Shown in pieces: positions 27,113-35,582 of a stretch of 64,000 nt of DNA. Source of the stretch: Portibacter lacus (lineage in GTDB: Bacteria > Bacteroidota > Bacteroidia > Chitinophagales > Saprospiraceae); the NCBI RefSeq assembly GCF_021533215.1, contig NZ_JAJNKA010000001.1, positions 662,547-726,546 on the forward strand. Direction: 5' to 3'. A model generated the notes under the pieces. The model was not told where the DNA came from. It saw only the letters and a list, made by a program, of their open reading frames with translations, and did no database searches. Position 1 is the stretch's first letter. The number at the start of each line of letters is the position of its first letter. The position numbers were made by a program, and so were the translations under genes.

Positions 27113-27823
27113 ATGAAGATTGTTTTCATGGTATTTTTTTTCTTGGTCAATGTCTTTCTGGCATCAGGCCAAGTAGAAATTGCACGAGACACATCTCCTA
27201 TAACACTTCGAAATTTCAAAGCAGAAACTATTGAGCAATTTACGAGCAAGAAAGACTATAATTATGACTTAGATCCCAAGTATGAACAGAATCCATTGAG
27301 GAAATGGTGGTATCAATTGTGGAAAAATCTAAAAGAGAAATTAGGAAGGAACACTTTGAACATTACTTGGGAAATCATTAAATATGGATTAATTCTAGGA
27401 GGAATTGGTGCGTTACTGTGGTTTTTACTAGGTTCTTCTAAGTCAAGTTTCTTTAATCGATCGGATAAGAGTCCTGATTTTCACTCTACATTAATTAAAA
27501 GCCAATCTGGAGGTGTCAACTTAGATCGACTGATTTCAGAAGCAGAGCAGGAGCAAGATTATTCACTTGCAATCAGTTACCTTTTTCTGAAAACACTTCG
27601 GACACTAGATCTTCAAGAATTGATAGAGTGGAGAGATTTTAAAACTAATATTGAATACGAAGACGAAATTGTAGATGCCGAAATTAAAACTGCTTTTCAA
27701 GATCTGAGTCACAGCTTCGAGTATGTTGTTTATGGAGAATTTGACATTGACCATGAAAAATACGAAAGCCTAAAATCGTCGTTTCAGTCCTTTTTTCAAA
27801 GATTTAAGCAAGTCAGTTTATGA
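27113..27823 (+). CDS. DUF4129-like membrane protein
   Basis: About 236 residues. A signal peptide (MKIVFMVFFFLVNVFLASGQ) is followed by a periplasmic region, a membrane helix near residue 95-112 (WEIIKYGLILGGIGALLWFLL) and a cytoplasmic helical domain (about 130-236) with the DUF4129 pattern (DYSLAISYLFLKTLRTLD ... LIEWRDFKTN ... FEYVVYGEFDI). I start at the ATG at 27,113 because the TTG at 27,098 would add only five residues before the signal peptide. The last four bases overlap the DUF4350 start. DUF4129, DUF4350, MoxR and DUF58 proteins form a recurrent cluster in Bacteroidota, of unknown function. Confidence 0.82.
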   Translation: MKIVFMVFFFLVNVFLASGQVEIARDTSPITLRNFKAETIEQFTSKKDYNYDLDPKYEQNPLRKWWYQLWKNLKEKLGRNTLNITWEIIKYGLILGGIGALLWFLLGSSKSSFFNRSDKSPDFHSTLIKSQSGGVNLDRLISEAEQEQDYSLAISYLFLKTLRTLDLQELIEWRDFKTNIEYEDEIVDAEIKTAFQDLSHSFEYVVYGEFDIDHEKYESLKSSFQSFFQRFKQVSL

Positions 27824-29022
27824 TCAAAGGGACTAAACGCAATATTCGACTTATTATACTCTATGTAATCATTATTGTTTTGATGGGAGTATTCATGCCG
27901 CGGCAACTAGACTGGAGTCCAAGTTTCAGTAAGCATCATAATACTCCATATGGCGCTGAAGCGGTGCATGAAAACATTAAGGATCTTTTCAGAACGGAGA
28001 AGACTTTTATTTCCGATGAACCTTTATACAATTTGCTGAAAGATACCAGCATTTCGAATTCGAACTATATTTTTCTGAATTCAAGTTTTTATGTTGACTC
28101 CTTAGATAAGTCGGCACTTTTTACTTTTGCTGGAGCAGGAAATAATGTATTTATAAGCGCAGAATCTTTCGATGATAAGTTTTTGGATTCTTTAGGTGTG
28201 ACAACAGAAACGCACCTTAATAATTTTGCAAACGTGAATGAGTTAGATGGTGGAATTTCTCAACTGGAGATTAGAGATTCTGATGATGTCTACGAATTTA
28301 AGGCGCAATGGGTGAATACTTATTTTATTAGAAGGAATTCTAGCGAGTTGGAACACTCAGGAATTGGCTGGCAAGATAGTCTTTACAACTACATCAAAAT
28401 CCCGTACAAATCTGGTAATTTTTACCTGCATTGCTTTCCATATGCGTTAACGAATTACTATCTGATGAAAGAGGAAAATCGATCATATATCTCTTCAGTG
28501 TTCTCTCAGTTGCCTCAAGACTATGACTTAATATGGGATGAATATTATAAGCCTCATCGATCAGCTGTGCAGCAATCACCACTAAGTGTGCTGATGAGAT
28601 ATGATGCATTTCGGTGGGCTTATTGGCTAACAATTTCGGGTGTGGTTTTATTTATGATCTTTTATGCGAAGCGCAAGCAACGAGCAATTCCAGTTATCGA
28701 ACCACCTAGAAATGAAAGTGTGAACTTTGTTAGAACGCTAGGAAGTCTATACTATAACAAAGGAAATAATAAAGATATCTTTGAAAAGAAGATTCAAGTG
28801 TTCAAAGAGCACTTGTACAGCCAGTTTTTTATGAAGGATATCAGTTTTTCACATGCAGAGGCAGAAAAATTAAAATTGAAATCAGGTGCTAAAAAAGATG
28901 TGATCGATCGAATATTTCAGTTGGAAAATGAATTTCGTGGATTGTCAGAAATTTCAGATGCCCAGCTGAAAGCCATCGTGAAGAAGATTAATGAATTTTA
29001 TAATCAAGAAAAAACCACATAA
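27820..29022 (+). CDS. DUF4350 domain protein
   Basis: A 400-residue protein with an N-terminal membrane helix (about 8-25), an extracytoplasmic domain (SFSKHHNTPYGAEAVHENIK; FTFAGAGNNVFISAESF), a second membrane helix near 262-280 (AYWLTISGVVLFMIFYAKRK), and a cytoplasmic helical tail (about 300-400). DUF4350 folds like a glutamine-amidotransferase/ThuA-type domain and is typical for this MoxR-DUF58 cluster. It overlaps the DUF4129-like gene by four bases and lies four bases before the amidohydrolase start. The function is unknown. Confidence 0.82.
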   Translation: MIKGTKRNIRLIILYVIIIVLMGVFMPRQLDWSPSFSKHHNTPYGAEAVHENIKDLFRTEKTFISDEPLYNLLKDTSISNSNYIFLNSSFYVDSLDKSALFTFAGAGNNVFISAESFDDKFLDSLGVTTETHLNNFANVNELDGGISQLEIRDSDDVYEFKAQWVNTYFIRRNSSELEHSGIGWQDSLYNYIKIPYKSGNFYLHCFPYALTNYYLMKEENRSYISSVFSQLPQDYDLIWDEYYKPHRSAVQQSPLSVLMRYDAFRWAYWLTISGVVLFMIFYAKRKQRAIPVIEPPRNESVNFVRTLGSLYYNKGNNKDIFEKKIQVFKEHLYSQFFMKDISFSHAEAEKLKLKSGAKKDVIDRIFQLENEFRGLSEISDAQLKAIVKKINEFYNQEKTT

Positions 29023-29026
29023 ACTG

Positions 29027-30766
29027 ATGAACAAACGCTATTTGATTTTTCCTGTTTTCTTAATGTTTGCTTTACCTATATTTTCGCAAACGTACATTAC
29101 CAATGTTACAGTAGCAGATGTTATCAATAGTCAATTCGTTACGAATCAAACGGTTGTCATTACTGGTGATCAGATCTCGGATATCCAAGATGCTGAAAAA
29201 ATTAAAATTCCAAGTGGAGCGGAAGAAATAGATGGAGCGGGCAAGTATTTAATTCCAGGGCTGACCGATGCTCACGTTCACTTCTTTCAAAGTGGTGGCC
29301 TCTACACGCGTCCGGATGTGATCGACCTTAGAAAGTTTAAATCTTACGAAGAAGAAATTGATGATGCTCATGAAAAAGCAGCAAGCATTCAGCGAAGGTA
29401 CTTACAGAATGGAATTACAGATGTAATCGATGTAGGAGCCTCTTATCGTTTTCTTGATAGAAAGGAGGAGATGAATAAATTACAAGATGGAGCTCATGTA
29501 ATGATGACCGGCCCATTATTGACGACGTATGAACCAGCAGCTTATCAAGGTTTAGAAGAAAACAGTCCTTTTAGTTTAGTGATGACCGCAGAGGAAGGAC
29601 GTGAAATGGTTCAGGAGCAATTAAAATACAACCCTGATTTTATAAAAATATGGTATATCGCTCGAAGTGGAAATTTGGGACCTGAAGCAAGTGCAAGGAA
29701 GTTCTTACCCATTGTGAAAGCGGTAATCGACGAAGCACATGCACACGGATTAAAAGTAGCAGTTCATGCTACAGAGCGGATCACGGCACAATTAGCAGTG
29801 GAAAATGGATGTGACTTTTTGGTGCATAGTGTAGAAGATGAAATCATAGATGATGAATTTGTCAACTTGCTCAAAACTAGAAATGTGGTCCTTTGTCCTA
29901 CCTTAACTGTCCATCATGGCTATGATAAAACGTTAGGACAGAAGCTAAATTTTAAACTACATGATTTTCTGAAAGCGGATCCAGATGATTTAGGTTCCTT
30001 ACTAGATTTACAACATTTGACAGATACGGTTTTAATTAGTCAATACAAGCGTTATATCAATTCTCCTGCTGCGATGGCTAATGCGGAAAAAGAGCAAAGC
30101 ATTGGCAAAGCCAATCTGAAAAAGCTAGTAGATGCAGATGTACTGATTGCGACTGGCACCGATGCGGGAAATATCGGAACGCTTCACGCTTCGTCTTATT
30201 TAGCAGAATTGGAAGCCATGAAAGAGAGTGGAATGAATAACTGGCAAATTCTGCAGGCATCGACGATCAATGGTGCAAAAATACTGGACCAAGAAAATGA
30301 AAAGGGTAGTGTTACAACAGGTAAAAAAGCCAACTTGGTACTTTTAAATGCAAATCCAATTACGCAACTTGGAAATATAAGTGACATTGCACTTGTTATT
30401 AAAAACGGGATGGTGTTCTCTCCAGATACTTTAATTCAGAATACACCTTCAGCATTAGCGCAGCGTCAATTAAATGGTTATAATTCAAGAAATATCGAAG
30501 CATTTTTAGAGCCATATGCGGAGGACGTGGAAATATATTCTTATCCAGATAAACTGCTATTTACAGGGAAGCAACAGATGCGCGAAAATTATTCGAAGAT
30601 GTTTGAAAATACACCGAATCTACATTGTGAGCTGAAAGGCAGGATTGTGCAAAACAATATTGTAATTGACAAGGAGCGTGTTCGATTCGGAAAGAAATAT
30701 TTTGAAGCAGTGGCTATCTACCACATTGAAAATGATAAGATTAAAAAGGTATACTTTATTCAATAA
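29027..30766 (+). CDS. Secreted amidohydrolase with C-terminal SnoaL-like domain
   Basis: A 579-residue protein with a signal peptide (MNKRYLIFPVFLMFALPIFS). The amidohydrolase domain (about 20-470) has metal-ligand motifs LIPGLTDAHVHFF, the histidines in VAVHATERI and LVHSVEDE, and the aspartate in ATGTDAGNIG. A separate C-terminal domain of about 110 residues (LNGYNSRNIEAFLEPYAEDV ... VAIYHIENDKIKKVYFIQ) looks like a SnoaL/NTF2-like fold. I used the ATG at 29,027 because the earlier one at 28,991 would lie within the DUF4350 gene and add a basic stretch before the signal peptide. The enzyme interrupts the DUF4129-DUF4350-MoxR-DUF58 series. The substrate is unknown. Confidence 0.85.
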   Translation: MNKRYLIFPVFLMFALPIFSQTYITNVTVADVINSQFVTNQTVVITGDQISDIQDAEKIKIPSGAEEIDGAGKYLIPGLTDAHVHFFQSGGLYTRPDVIDLRKFKSYEEEIDDAHEKAASIQRRYLQNGITDVIDVGASYRFLDRKEEMNKLQDGAHVMMTGPLLTTYEPAAYQGLEENSPFSLVMTAEEGREMVQEQLKYNPDFIKIWYIARSGNLGPEASARKFLPIVKAVIDEAHAHGLKVAVHATERITAQLAVENGCDFLVHSVEDEIIDDEFVNLLKTRNVVLCPTLTVHHGYDKTLGQKLNFKLHDFLKADPDDLGSLLDLQHLTDTVLISQYKRYINSPAAMANAEKEQSIGKANLKKLVDADVLIATGTDAGNIGTLHASSYLAELEAMKESGMNNWQILQASTINGAKILDQENEKGSVTTGKKANLVLLNANPITQLGNISDIALVIKNGMVFSPDTLIQNTPSALAQRQLNGYNSRNIEAFLEPYAEDVEIYSYPDKLLFTGKQQMRENYSKMFENTPNLHCELKGRIVQNNIVIDKERVRFGKKYFEAVAIYHIENDKIKKVYFIQ

Positions 30767-30775
30767 AAAACAAAC

Positions 30776-30798
30776 ACATATATTAATAAAATATATGT
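30776..30798. repeat. Inverted repeat upstream of moxR
   Basis: ACATATATT and AATATATGT form a perfect 9-bp inverted repeat around AATAA, between the amidohydrolase stop and the MoxR start. There is no T run after it, so it looks more like an operator or weak mRNA structure than a terminator. Confidence 0.45.
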
Positions 30799-30820
30799 AA
30801 AGTAATAAAAACTAGGAAGT

Positions 30821-31795
30821 ATGAGTGATAATTATCAATCTAGAATTGACTTAACAGAAGTGAAATCGAGCTTTGATGCCATTAAAATGGAGATCGAAAA
30901 AGTAATCATAGGCCAGAAAGACATGGTTGATTTGCTTTTGGTTTCGATTTTAGCAAATGGTCATGTTCTGATAGAAGGAAATCCAGGATTGGCGAAAACA
31001 TTGACGGCGAAGCTGTTGTCTAAAGTGATCACGACGGACTTTAGTAGAATTCAGTTTACTCCAGACCTCATGCCTTCAGATATCCTAGGTACTTCTGTTT
31101 TTAATTTTCAGACTTCAGAGTTTGAATTTAAAAAAGGGCCGATCTTTTCTAACATCATATTAATCGATGAAATCAATAGGGCGCCGGCTAAGACACAGTC
31201 GGCCTTGTTCGAAGTCATGGAGGAAAAGCAAGTGACCATCGACGGCTCGCGATATAAAATGACGGAACCGTTTATGATCGTGGCGACTCAGAATCCGATC
31301 GATATGGAAGGAACTTATAGACTTCCAGAAGCGCAGATGGATCGATTTATTTTCAAGATTACCATCGAATACCCGACACTTGAAGAAGAGATTCTAATCA
31401 TTAATAAACATCACGATAACCAGCAGTTACTAGCTTTGGATAATGTAGTATCGATTGTAAAAGGGACTAAAATAATTGAACATAGAGCACTGCTAGATAA
31501 AGTAGTCGTCGATGAGAAGATTATTAAGTTTATCGCTCAGATTGTTCAAGCGACCAGATCTAGCCCTAATATTTATGTTGGTGCATCTCCGAGAGCTTCG
31601 CTTGCACTACTTAATGCAGGAAAAGCGCATGCCATCTTGAATGGTCGAGATTTCGTAACTCCAGAAGATATTTTAAGAATTTCGCCGTATGTATTAAACC
31701 ATAGAATCACATTGACACCGGAAAAAGAAATGGAAGGAACGACATCTAATAAGGTGATAGAGCAGTTGATTAAAGGCATAGAAATCCCTAGATAA
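30821..31795 (+). CDS. MoxR family AAA+ ATPase
   Basis: A 324-residue AAA+ protein: Walker A GNPGLAKT at residues 53-60, Walker B ILIDEINRAPAKTQSAL, sensor 1 VATQNPIDMEGTYRLPEAQ, and the arginine-bearing DRFIFK segment. The C-terminal lid contains VGASPRASLALLNAGKAHA. MoxR ATPases act as chaperones that insert metals or assemble complexes, often with VWA-domain proteins; here the partner is probably the DUF58 protein whose ATG shares one base with this stop (TAATG). It lacks the long C-terminal extension of RavA. Confidence 0.93.
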   Translation: MSDNYQSRIDLTEVKSSFDAIKMEIEKVIIGQKDMVDLLLVSILANGHVLIEGNPGLAKTLTAKLLSKVITTDFSRIQFTPDLMPSDILGTSVFNFQTSEFEFKKGPIFSNIILIDEINRAPAKTQSALFEVMEEKQVTIDGSRYKMTEPFMIVATQNPIDMEGTYRLPEAQMDRFIFKITIEYPTLEEEILIINKHHDNQQLLALDNVVSIVKGTKIIEHRALLDKVVVDEKIIKFIAQIVQATRSSPNIYVGASPRASLALLNAGKAHAILNGRDFVTPEDILRISPYVLNHRITLTPEKEMEGTTSNKVIEQLIKGIEIPR

Positions 31796-33123
31796 TGTGG
31801 AAATTGCTTAAAAATTTATATTTTACAAGTAGGTTTTACCAGAGTCTTGCGGCTCTAGTGGTGCTTTTTATATTGAGTTTTCTTTTCAGGCCACTATTTT
31901 ATCCAGCTGTATTTTTATTTGTATCGTGGGTAGTTGTAGTTCTATTTGAGATATATATTTTATTTAAGTTTAATGGAATCGAGGCTAGCAGGTCAATGTC
32001 AGATCGCTTTTCGAATGGTGATGACAATGTTATCAATATAAAACTTCAGAATTATTATAACCAGAAAGTACATTTGACCATCATAGATGAAATTCCATTT
32101 CAATTTCAGAGAAGAGATGTGTCATGGAAAGCGTCCATGGATCCAGAAGAATCTAGCGAGTTATCCTACCATCTCAAGCCAGTAAAGCGAGGTGTTTACC
32201 ATTTTGGGTGCTTGAATGTTTTTGCTTCCTTTTTCTTAAGATTGGTAGAGCGTAGGTTCCAATTTGGTGAAGGAAAAGAAGTGGCCGTGTATCCTTCTTA
32301 TTTGCAAATGCGAAAGTATGAAATCGCTGCAATCTCTAAGAATTTATCGGCGTATGGAATTAAGAAGGTACGGCGAATCGGAACTTCTATGGAGTTTGAG
32401 CAAATCAAGGACTATGTTCGTGGGGATGATCCGCGAAGTATCAATTGGAAGGCGACAGCTCGAGCGAATGCGCTGATGATTAATCAGTTTCAAGAAGAGA
32501 AGTCTCAGCAGGTGTATAGTCTTATCGATAAAGGCCGTTTGATGAAGATGCCATTCGAAGGCATGAGTTTATTGGATTATGCGATTAATGCCTGCTTAGT
32601 AATCAGCAATATTGCAATTAAGAAAGGCGATAAGGCTGGACTGATTAGCTTTTCTAAGAAATTAAGTACAGTGGTTTCAGCGAATAAAAGGCCGGGCCAC
32701 ATGAGGAAGATACTAGAAGGGCTTTATCGTCAGAAGACGAGGTATGAAGAAGCGAACTTCGAGTTGCTGGCTGCATTTGTGAGGAAGAAAATTACTGAAA
32801 GAAGTTTGTTGTTACTGTTTACAAATTTCGAATCTCAGACTTCGATGAATAGGCAGATGCCTTATCTGAAAATGTTAGCAAAGAAGCATGTATTAGTGGT
32901 CATCTTTTTTCGAAATACAGGAATTAAGGAGGTTTTGAAAACCAGACCGAAAGATGTGGAGGGAATCTATCACCAAACGATTGCTGAGCATCTGGATCAT
33001 GAGAAGAATCTGATGATAAAGGAGTTAAAGAGACATGGGATTTATGGTATTGTCACTGAACCCAGGAATTTAACAGTAGATACGATTAATAAGTATTTAG
33101 CATTAAAAGCGAAGAGCTTTTAA
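31795..33123 (+). CDS. DUF58 domain-containing protein
   Basis: A 442-residue protein: two N-terminal membrane helices (about 18-55), a beta-rich domain with the signature QIKDYVRGDDPRSINWKATA (about 200-220), and a VWA-like C-terminal part (YSLIDKGRLMKMPFEG; LLLLFTNFES) in which the canonical DxSxS metal site is replaced by DKGRL. DUF58 proteins are the usual partners of MoxR ATPases. The start overlaps the moxR stop by one base, so the two are translationally coupled. It closes the plus-strand cluster. Confidence 0.9.
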   Translation: MWKLLKNLYFTSRFYQSLAALVVLFILSFLFRPLFYPAVFLFVSWVVVVLFEIYILFKFNGIEASRSMSDRFSNGDDNVINIKLQNYYNQKVHLTIIDEIPFQFQRRDVSWKASMDPEESSELSYHLKPVKRGVYHFGCLNVFASFFLRLVERRFQFGEGKEVAVYPSYLQMRKYEIAAISKNLSAYGIKKVRRIGTSMEFEQIKDYVRGDDPRSINWKATARANALMINQFQEEKSQQVYSLIDKGRLMKMPFEGMSLLDYAINACLVISNIAIKKGDKAGLISFSKKLSTVVSANKRPGHMRKILEGLYRQKTRYEEANFELLAAFVRKKITERSLLLLFTNFESQTSMNRQMPYLKMLAKKHVLVVIFFRNTGIKEVLKTRPKDVEGIYHQTIAEHLDHEKNLMIKELKRHGIYGIVTEPRNLTVDTINKYLALKAKSF

Positions 33124-33175
33124 AGTGAGAACGAAAACCAGAACTATTAAGGAGACAAAAAAATAGCTATTGACC

Positions 33176-33805
33176 TTAAGCGATTCCCAGTATTTTATGA
33201 GTCTGGACACTTACTCTCCATCTCGGATTTTCCTTACAAAAAAGAATAGATTGTAAAATATTCTCCTCTTGTTCTTCTGAATCCATCGGTTGTATAAAAT
33301 AATGCTCGAAATCAAATTGCTCGAAATCCTTAGGATTAATTCCTTTCTGAGGGAAGACAATTTTAATTTCAGAACCTTTAGTAACGACGATTTCGGTATT
33401 TGCTTTAGGACTCATACAGACCCAATCTACACCTTCAGGCACAGGAAGAGTGCCGTTGGTTTCGATGGCAATTTCGAAACCGTGGTAGTGTAATTCTTTG
33501 ATAAGTGCAGAATTGAGTTGAAGAAGTGGTTCCCCGCCAGTACATACGATGTACTTATGCCCAGCATTTTCAGGCCATAGATCGTTCACAAATGTTGCTA
33601 ATTCTTCGGCAGTATATTTTCCACCATTATGTCCGTCAGTTCCCCAGAAATCGGTGTCGCAAAATTGGCAAATAGCCTTATACCTATCTTCTTCACGTCC
33701 AGACCATAGATTGCAACCACTAAATCTTAAGAAGACCGCGGGCCTTCCCGAATGTGCTCCTTCTCCTTGTAGTGTATAAAATATTTCCTTTACTGCGTAT
33801 TTCAA
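33176..33805 (-). CDS. queE: 7-carboxy-7-deazaguanine synthase QueE
   Basis: A 209-residue radical SAM enzyme that converts 6-carboxytetrahydropterin to 7-carboxy-7-deazaguanine in the queuosine pathway. The [4Fe-4S] cysteines are C31, C46 and C49 (SGCNLWSGREEDRYKAICQF then CD), i.e. the CX14CX2C spacing of the QueE clade with a cluster-loop insertion rather than CX3CX2C. VFLRFSG before the cluster, CTGGEPLLQ (SAM binding) and IAIETNGTLP follow. No other queuosine genes are nearby in this window. The gene is convergent with DUF58. Confidence 0.93.
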   Translation of the reverse strand: MKYAVKEIFYTLQGEGAHSGRPAVFLRFSGCNLWSGREEDRYKAICQFCDTDFWGTDGHNGGKYTAEELATFVNDLWPENAGHKYIVCTGGEPLLQLNSALIKELHYHGFEIAIETNGTLPVPEGVDWVCMSPKANTEIVVTKGSEIKIVFPQKGINPKDFEQFDFEHYFIQPMDSEEQEENILQSILFCKENPRWRVSVQTHKILGIA

Positions 33806-33889
33806 ATTCCTTGAAACTTTTAATGAACTGGTTTAAATTAGACTGCAATACTAAGTCACCCTTCACGATATTCCAAGGGTTCGCTTATT

Positions 33890-34285
33890 TTAATCTGCAT
33901 CTATAATAGCACTTGCTTCTATTTCTACTAAATATCCCGGGTCAATTAACCGAGAAACTTCCACCATTGTTGTAGCTGGGCGTATGTTTTTAAAAAAATC
34001 TCCATGGACACTTCCTATTTGCTCCCATTCCTCGATATTCACCACATACATTCTTGTGCGGATTACATCTGCTAGACTCGCACCTAAGGATTCCAATGTG
34101 GTTTTAATTTTATTGAGAATGAATTTGGTCTGTTGTTCAGCATCACCTGGAAACAAAACGCTATTTCCATCTGTCGCAACGGTTCCAGAAACTTCTATTG
34201 TATTTCCTATTTTTACAGCTCTAGAATAACCTACATGGGCTTCCCATTGTGCACCGCTAGATAAGTTTTCGCGTTTCATCTTCAT
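33890..34285 (-). CDS. RidA (YjgF/YER057c/UK114) family protein
   Basis: A 131-residue protein of typical RidA length. It shows YSRAVKIGNTIEVSGTVAT, the conserved arginine in VIRTRMYVVNIEEW and the terminal EVSRLIDPGYLVEIEASAI, in which the glutamate and arginine line the substrate pocket of the trimer. RidA proteins hydrolyse reactive enamine/imine intermediates. Some family members differ in activity, so the exact substrate is open. It lies 32 bases downstream of the redoxin gene on the same strand. Confidence 0.88.
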   Translation of the reverse strand: MKMKRENLSSGAQWEAHVGYSRAVKIGNTIEVSGTVATDGNSVLFPGDAEQQTKFILNKIKTTLESLGASLADVIRTRMYVVNIEEWEQIGSVHGDFFKNIRPATTMVEVSRLIDPGYLVEIEASAIIDAD

Positions 34286-34317
34286 CTATTATTTTGATGA
34301 TTAACTATATTTTTCCG

Positions 34318-34887
34318 CTATTTAGAATTGACTAATTTGTATAAATTTTCGAGCATCAGATACGTTTTAGACGCTTCTACAAAAGCCTCTTCTGGTAGGA
34401 CGTGTCTTGCAATTCCTTCATCATCTAGTACAAATAATCGTGGATAGCCCATCTCTATTCCGTATGCGGCTTCACCTAGCATCTTGCCATTATATAAAAC
34501 AGAATAATTGATACCATGTGTTTCTTGATAAGTTTTCAACTCCTCTTTCGAACCATCACCTATGGCAATAATTTTAAGGTCATTTCCTTTTTCTTCTTGC
34601 ATCAGATTAAAAGCACTGACTTGTTCTTTGCAAATTCCACATTGTTGATTGAAAAAATAGACAAAGACAGTTTTTCCTTTGAAATTTCCAAGAAACTGTT
34701 CTTCTCCATTGACATCTGGAGCGAGAAATTGCATAGGTGCTTTTCCTTCGAATTCTCTGATTTGATCTTGATTAGAAGGTTTGAATTGCTCAAACTCTAC
34801 TTGGAAGATGGCGTCTTCACTTTCGGAGATCTGCGCTAAAATTGACATAGAACAAAAACACAAAATGATAAGAAGTAGATTTTTCAA
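34318..34887 (-). CDS. Secreted thioredoxin-like (TlpA/redoxin) protein
   Basis: A 189-residue protein with a signal peptide (LLLIILCFCSMSILAQ). It has a thioredoxin fold with the active-site motif CGIC within VYFFNQQCGICKEQ (about residues 77-80), and the cis-proline region MGYPRLFVLDDEG. Such proteins act in periplasmic disulfide reduction or cytochrome maturation. The start overlaps the stop of the HAD phosphatase by four bases. The chemical substrate is not evident. Confidence 0.85.
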   Translation of the reverse strand: MKNLLLIILCFCSMSILAQISESEDAIFQVEFEQFKPSNQDQIREFEGKAPMQFLAPDVNGEEQFLGNFKGKTVFVYFFNQQCGICKEQVSAFNLMQEEKGNDLKIIAIGDGSKEELKTYQETHGINYSVLYNGKMLGEAAYGIEMGYPRLFVLDDEGIARHVLPEEAFVEASKTYLMLENLYKLVNSK

Positions 34888-35453
34888 AATTTCAATTTTA
34901 AGTTGTGAATTAATATTTCAGCAAAGGTAGCCAAATCGGGAACGCGATAATCAACAAACGGAACAAATTGCTCTGAAAGTATCTTTTCGTCGCGGATGAG
35001 AATTGTTTTCATTCCTGCATTTTTTCCAAACTGCATATCTGACAGCGTATCTCCCACCATAATAGACTTTCGCAAGTTAATCTCTGGGAAGTCTTTCATC
35101 GCTTGGATAGCCATGCCGATTTCTGGTTTTCGGCATTCCGGCTGGTCAGCTGCAAGTCCTGGACAGTAATAAATTTCATCTATATAACCACCATCAAGCA
35201 TGATCTCATCTAACATTTGCACATGAATTTTGCGCAATGCATCTTCAGTCATGATCTTTTTACCGATACCTTGTTGATTAGTAGCAATTAGAGTTTGTCC
35301 GAATATTTTATTGAAAATGGGAATTGCATCGAGGACGCCATCGATAAACTGGAATTCGTCCCATGTTTTCACATAATCATCCACTAATAATTTATTGATG
35401 GTCCCATCCCGATCTAGGAACAAAGTCCATTTATTGGTTATTTTCCAGTCCAA
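34884..35453 (-). CDS. HAD-IIIA phosphatase, GmhB/HisB-N-like
   Basis: A 189-residue HAD hydrolase: motif I FLDRDGT (D14 and D16), ATNQQGIGKK (motif II), the lysine in CRKPEIGM and SIMVGDTLSDMQFGKNAG (motif IV). It resembles D-glycero-D-manno-heptose-1,7-bisphosphate phosphatase and the phosphatase part of HisB. The zinc loop is reduced: only two cysteines are seen (YYCPGLAADQPECRKP) where GmhB usually has three Cys and a His. It is the first gene of a small operon with the redoxin and lies opposite the epimerase-glycosyltransferase pair, so a sugar-nucleotide role is plausible but unproven. Confidence 0.83.
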   Translation of the reverse strand: MDWKITNKWTLFLDRDGTINKLLVDDYVKTWDEFQFIDGVLDAIPIFNKIFGQTLIATNQQGIGKKIMTEDALRKIHVQMLDEIMLDGGYIDEIYYCPGLAADQPECRKPEIGMAIQAMKDFPEINLRKSIMVGDTLSDMQFGKNAGMKTILIRDEKILSEQFVPFVDYRVPDLATFAEILIHNLKLKF

Positions 35454-35541
35454 TTTGCTGTTATTTAGTTTTTATAATAGTAGAAATGCGAATTAAGTTC
35501 TTTTAAATTAAAGATAAGGTGTTCTGGGGCGCTCTCATATT

Positions 35542-35561
35542 ACAAAAATTAATATTTTTGT
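35542..35561. promoter_or_regulatory. Inverted repeat and possible -7 element before epimerase
   Basis: ACAAAAAT and ATTTTTGT form a perfect 8-bp inverted repeat around TAAT, 21 bases before the epimerase start. Its right half contains TATTTTTG (35,553-35,560), a match to the Bacteroidota -7 consensus, but no TTG lies 19 bases upstream. It may be an operator overlapping a weak promoter. Confidence 0.4.
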
Positions 35562-35582
35562 GATTCAATTAAGAGAGAAAAG

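Noticed and set aside
28991..29026. Earlier start of the amidohydrolase
   Set aside because: It lies inside the DUF4350 gene and places a basic stretch before the real signal peptide at 29,027.
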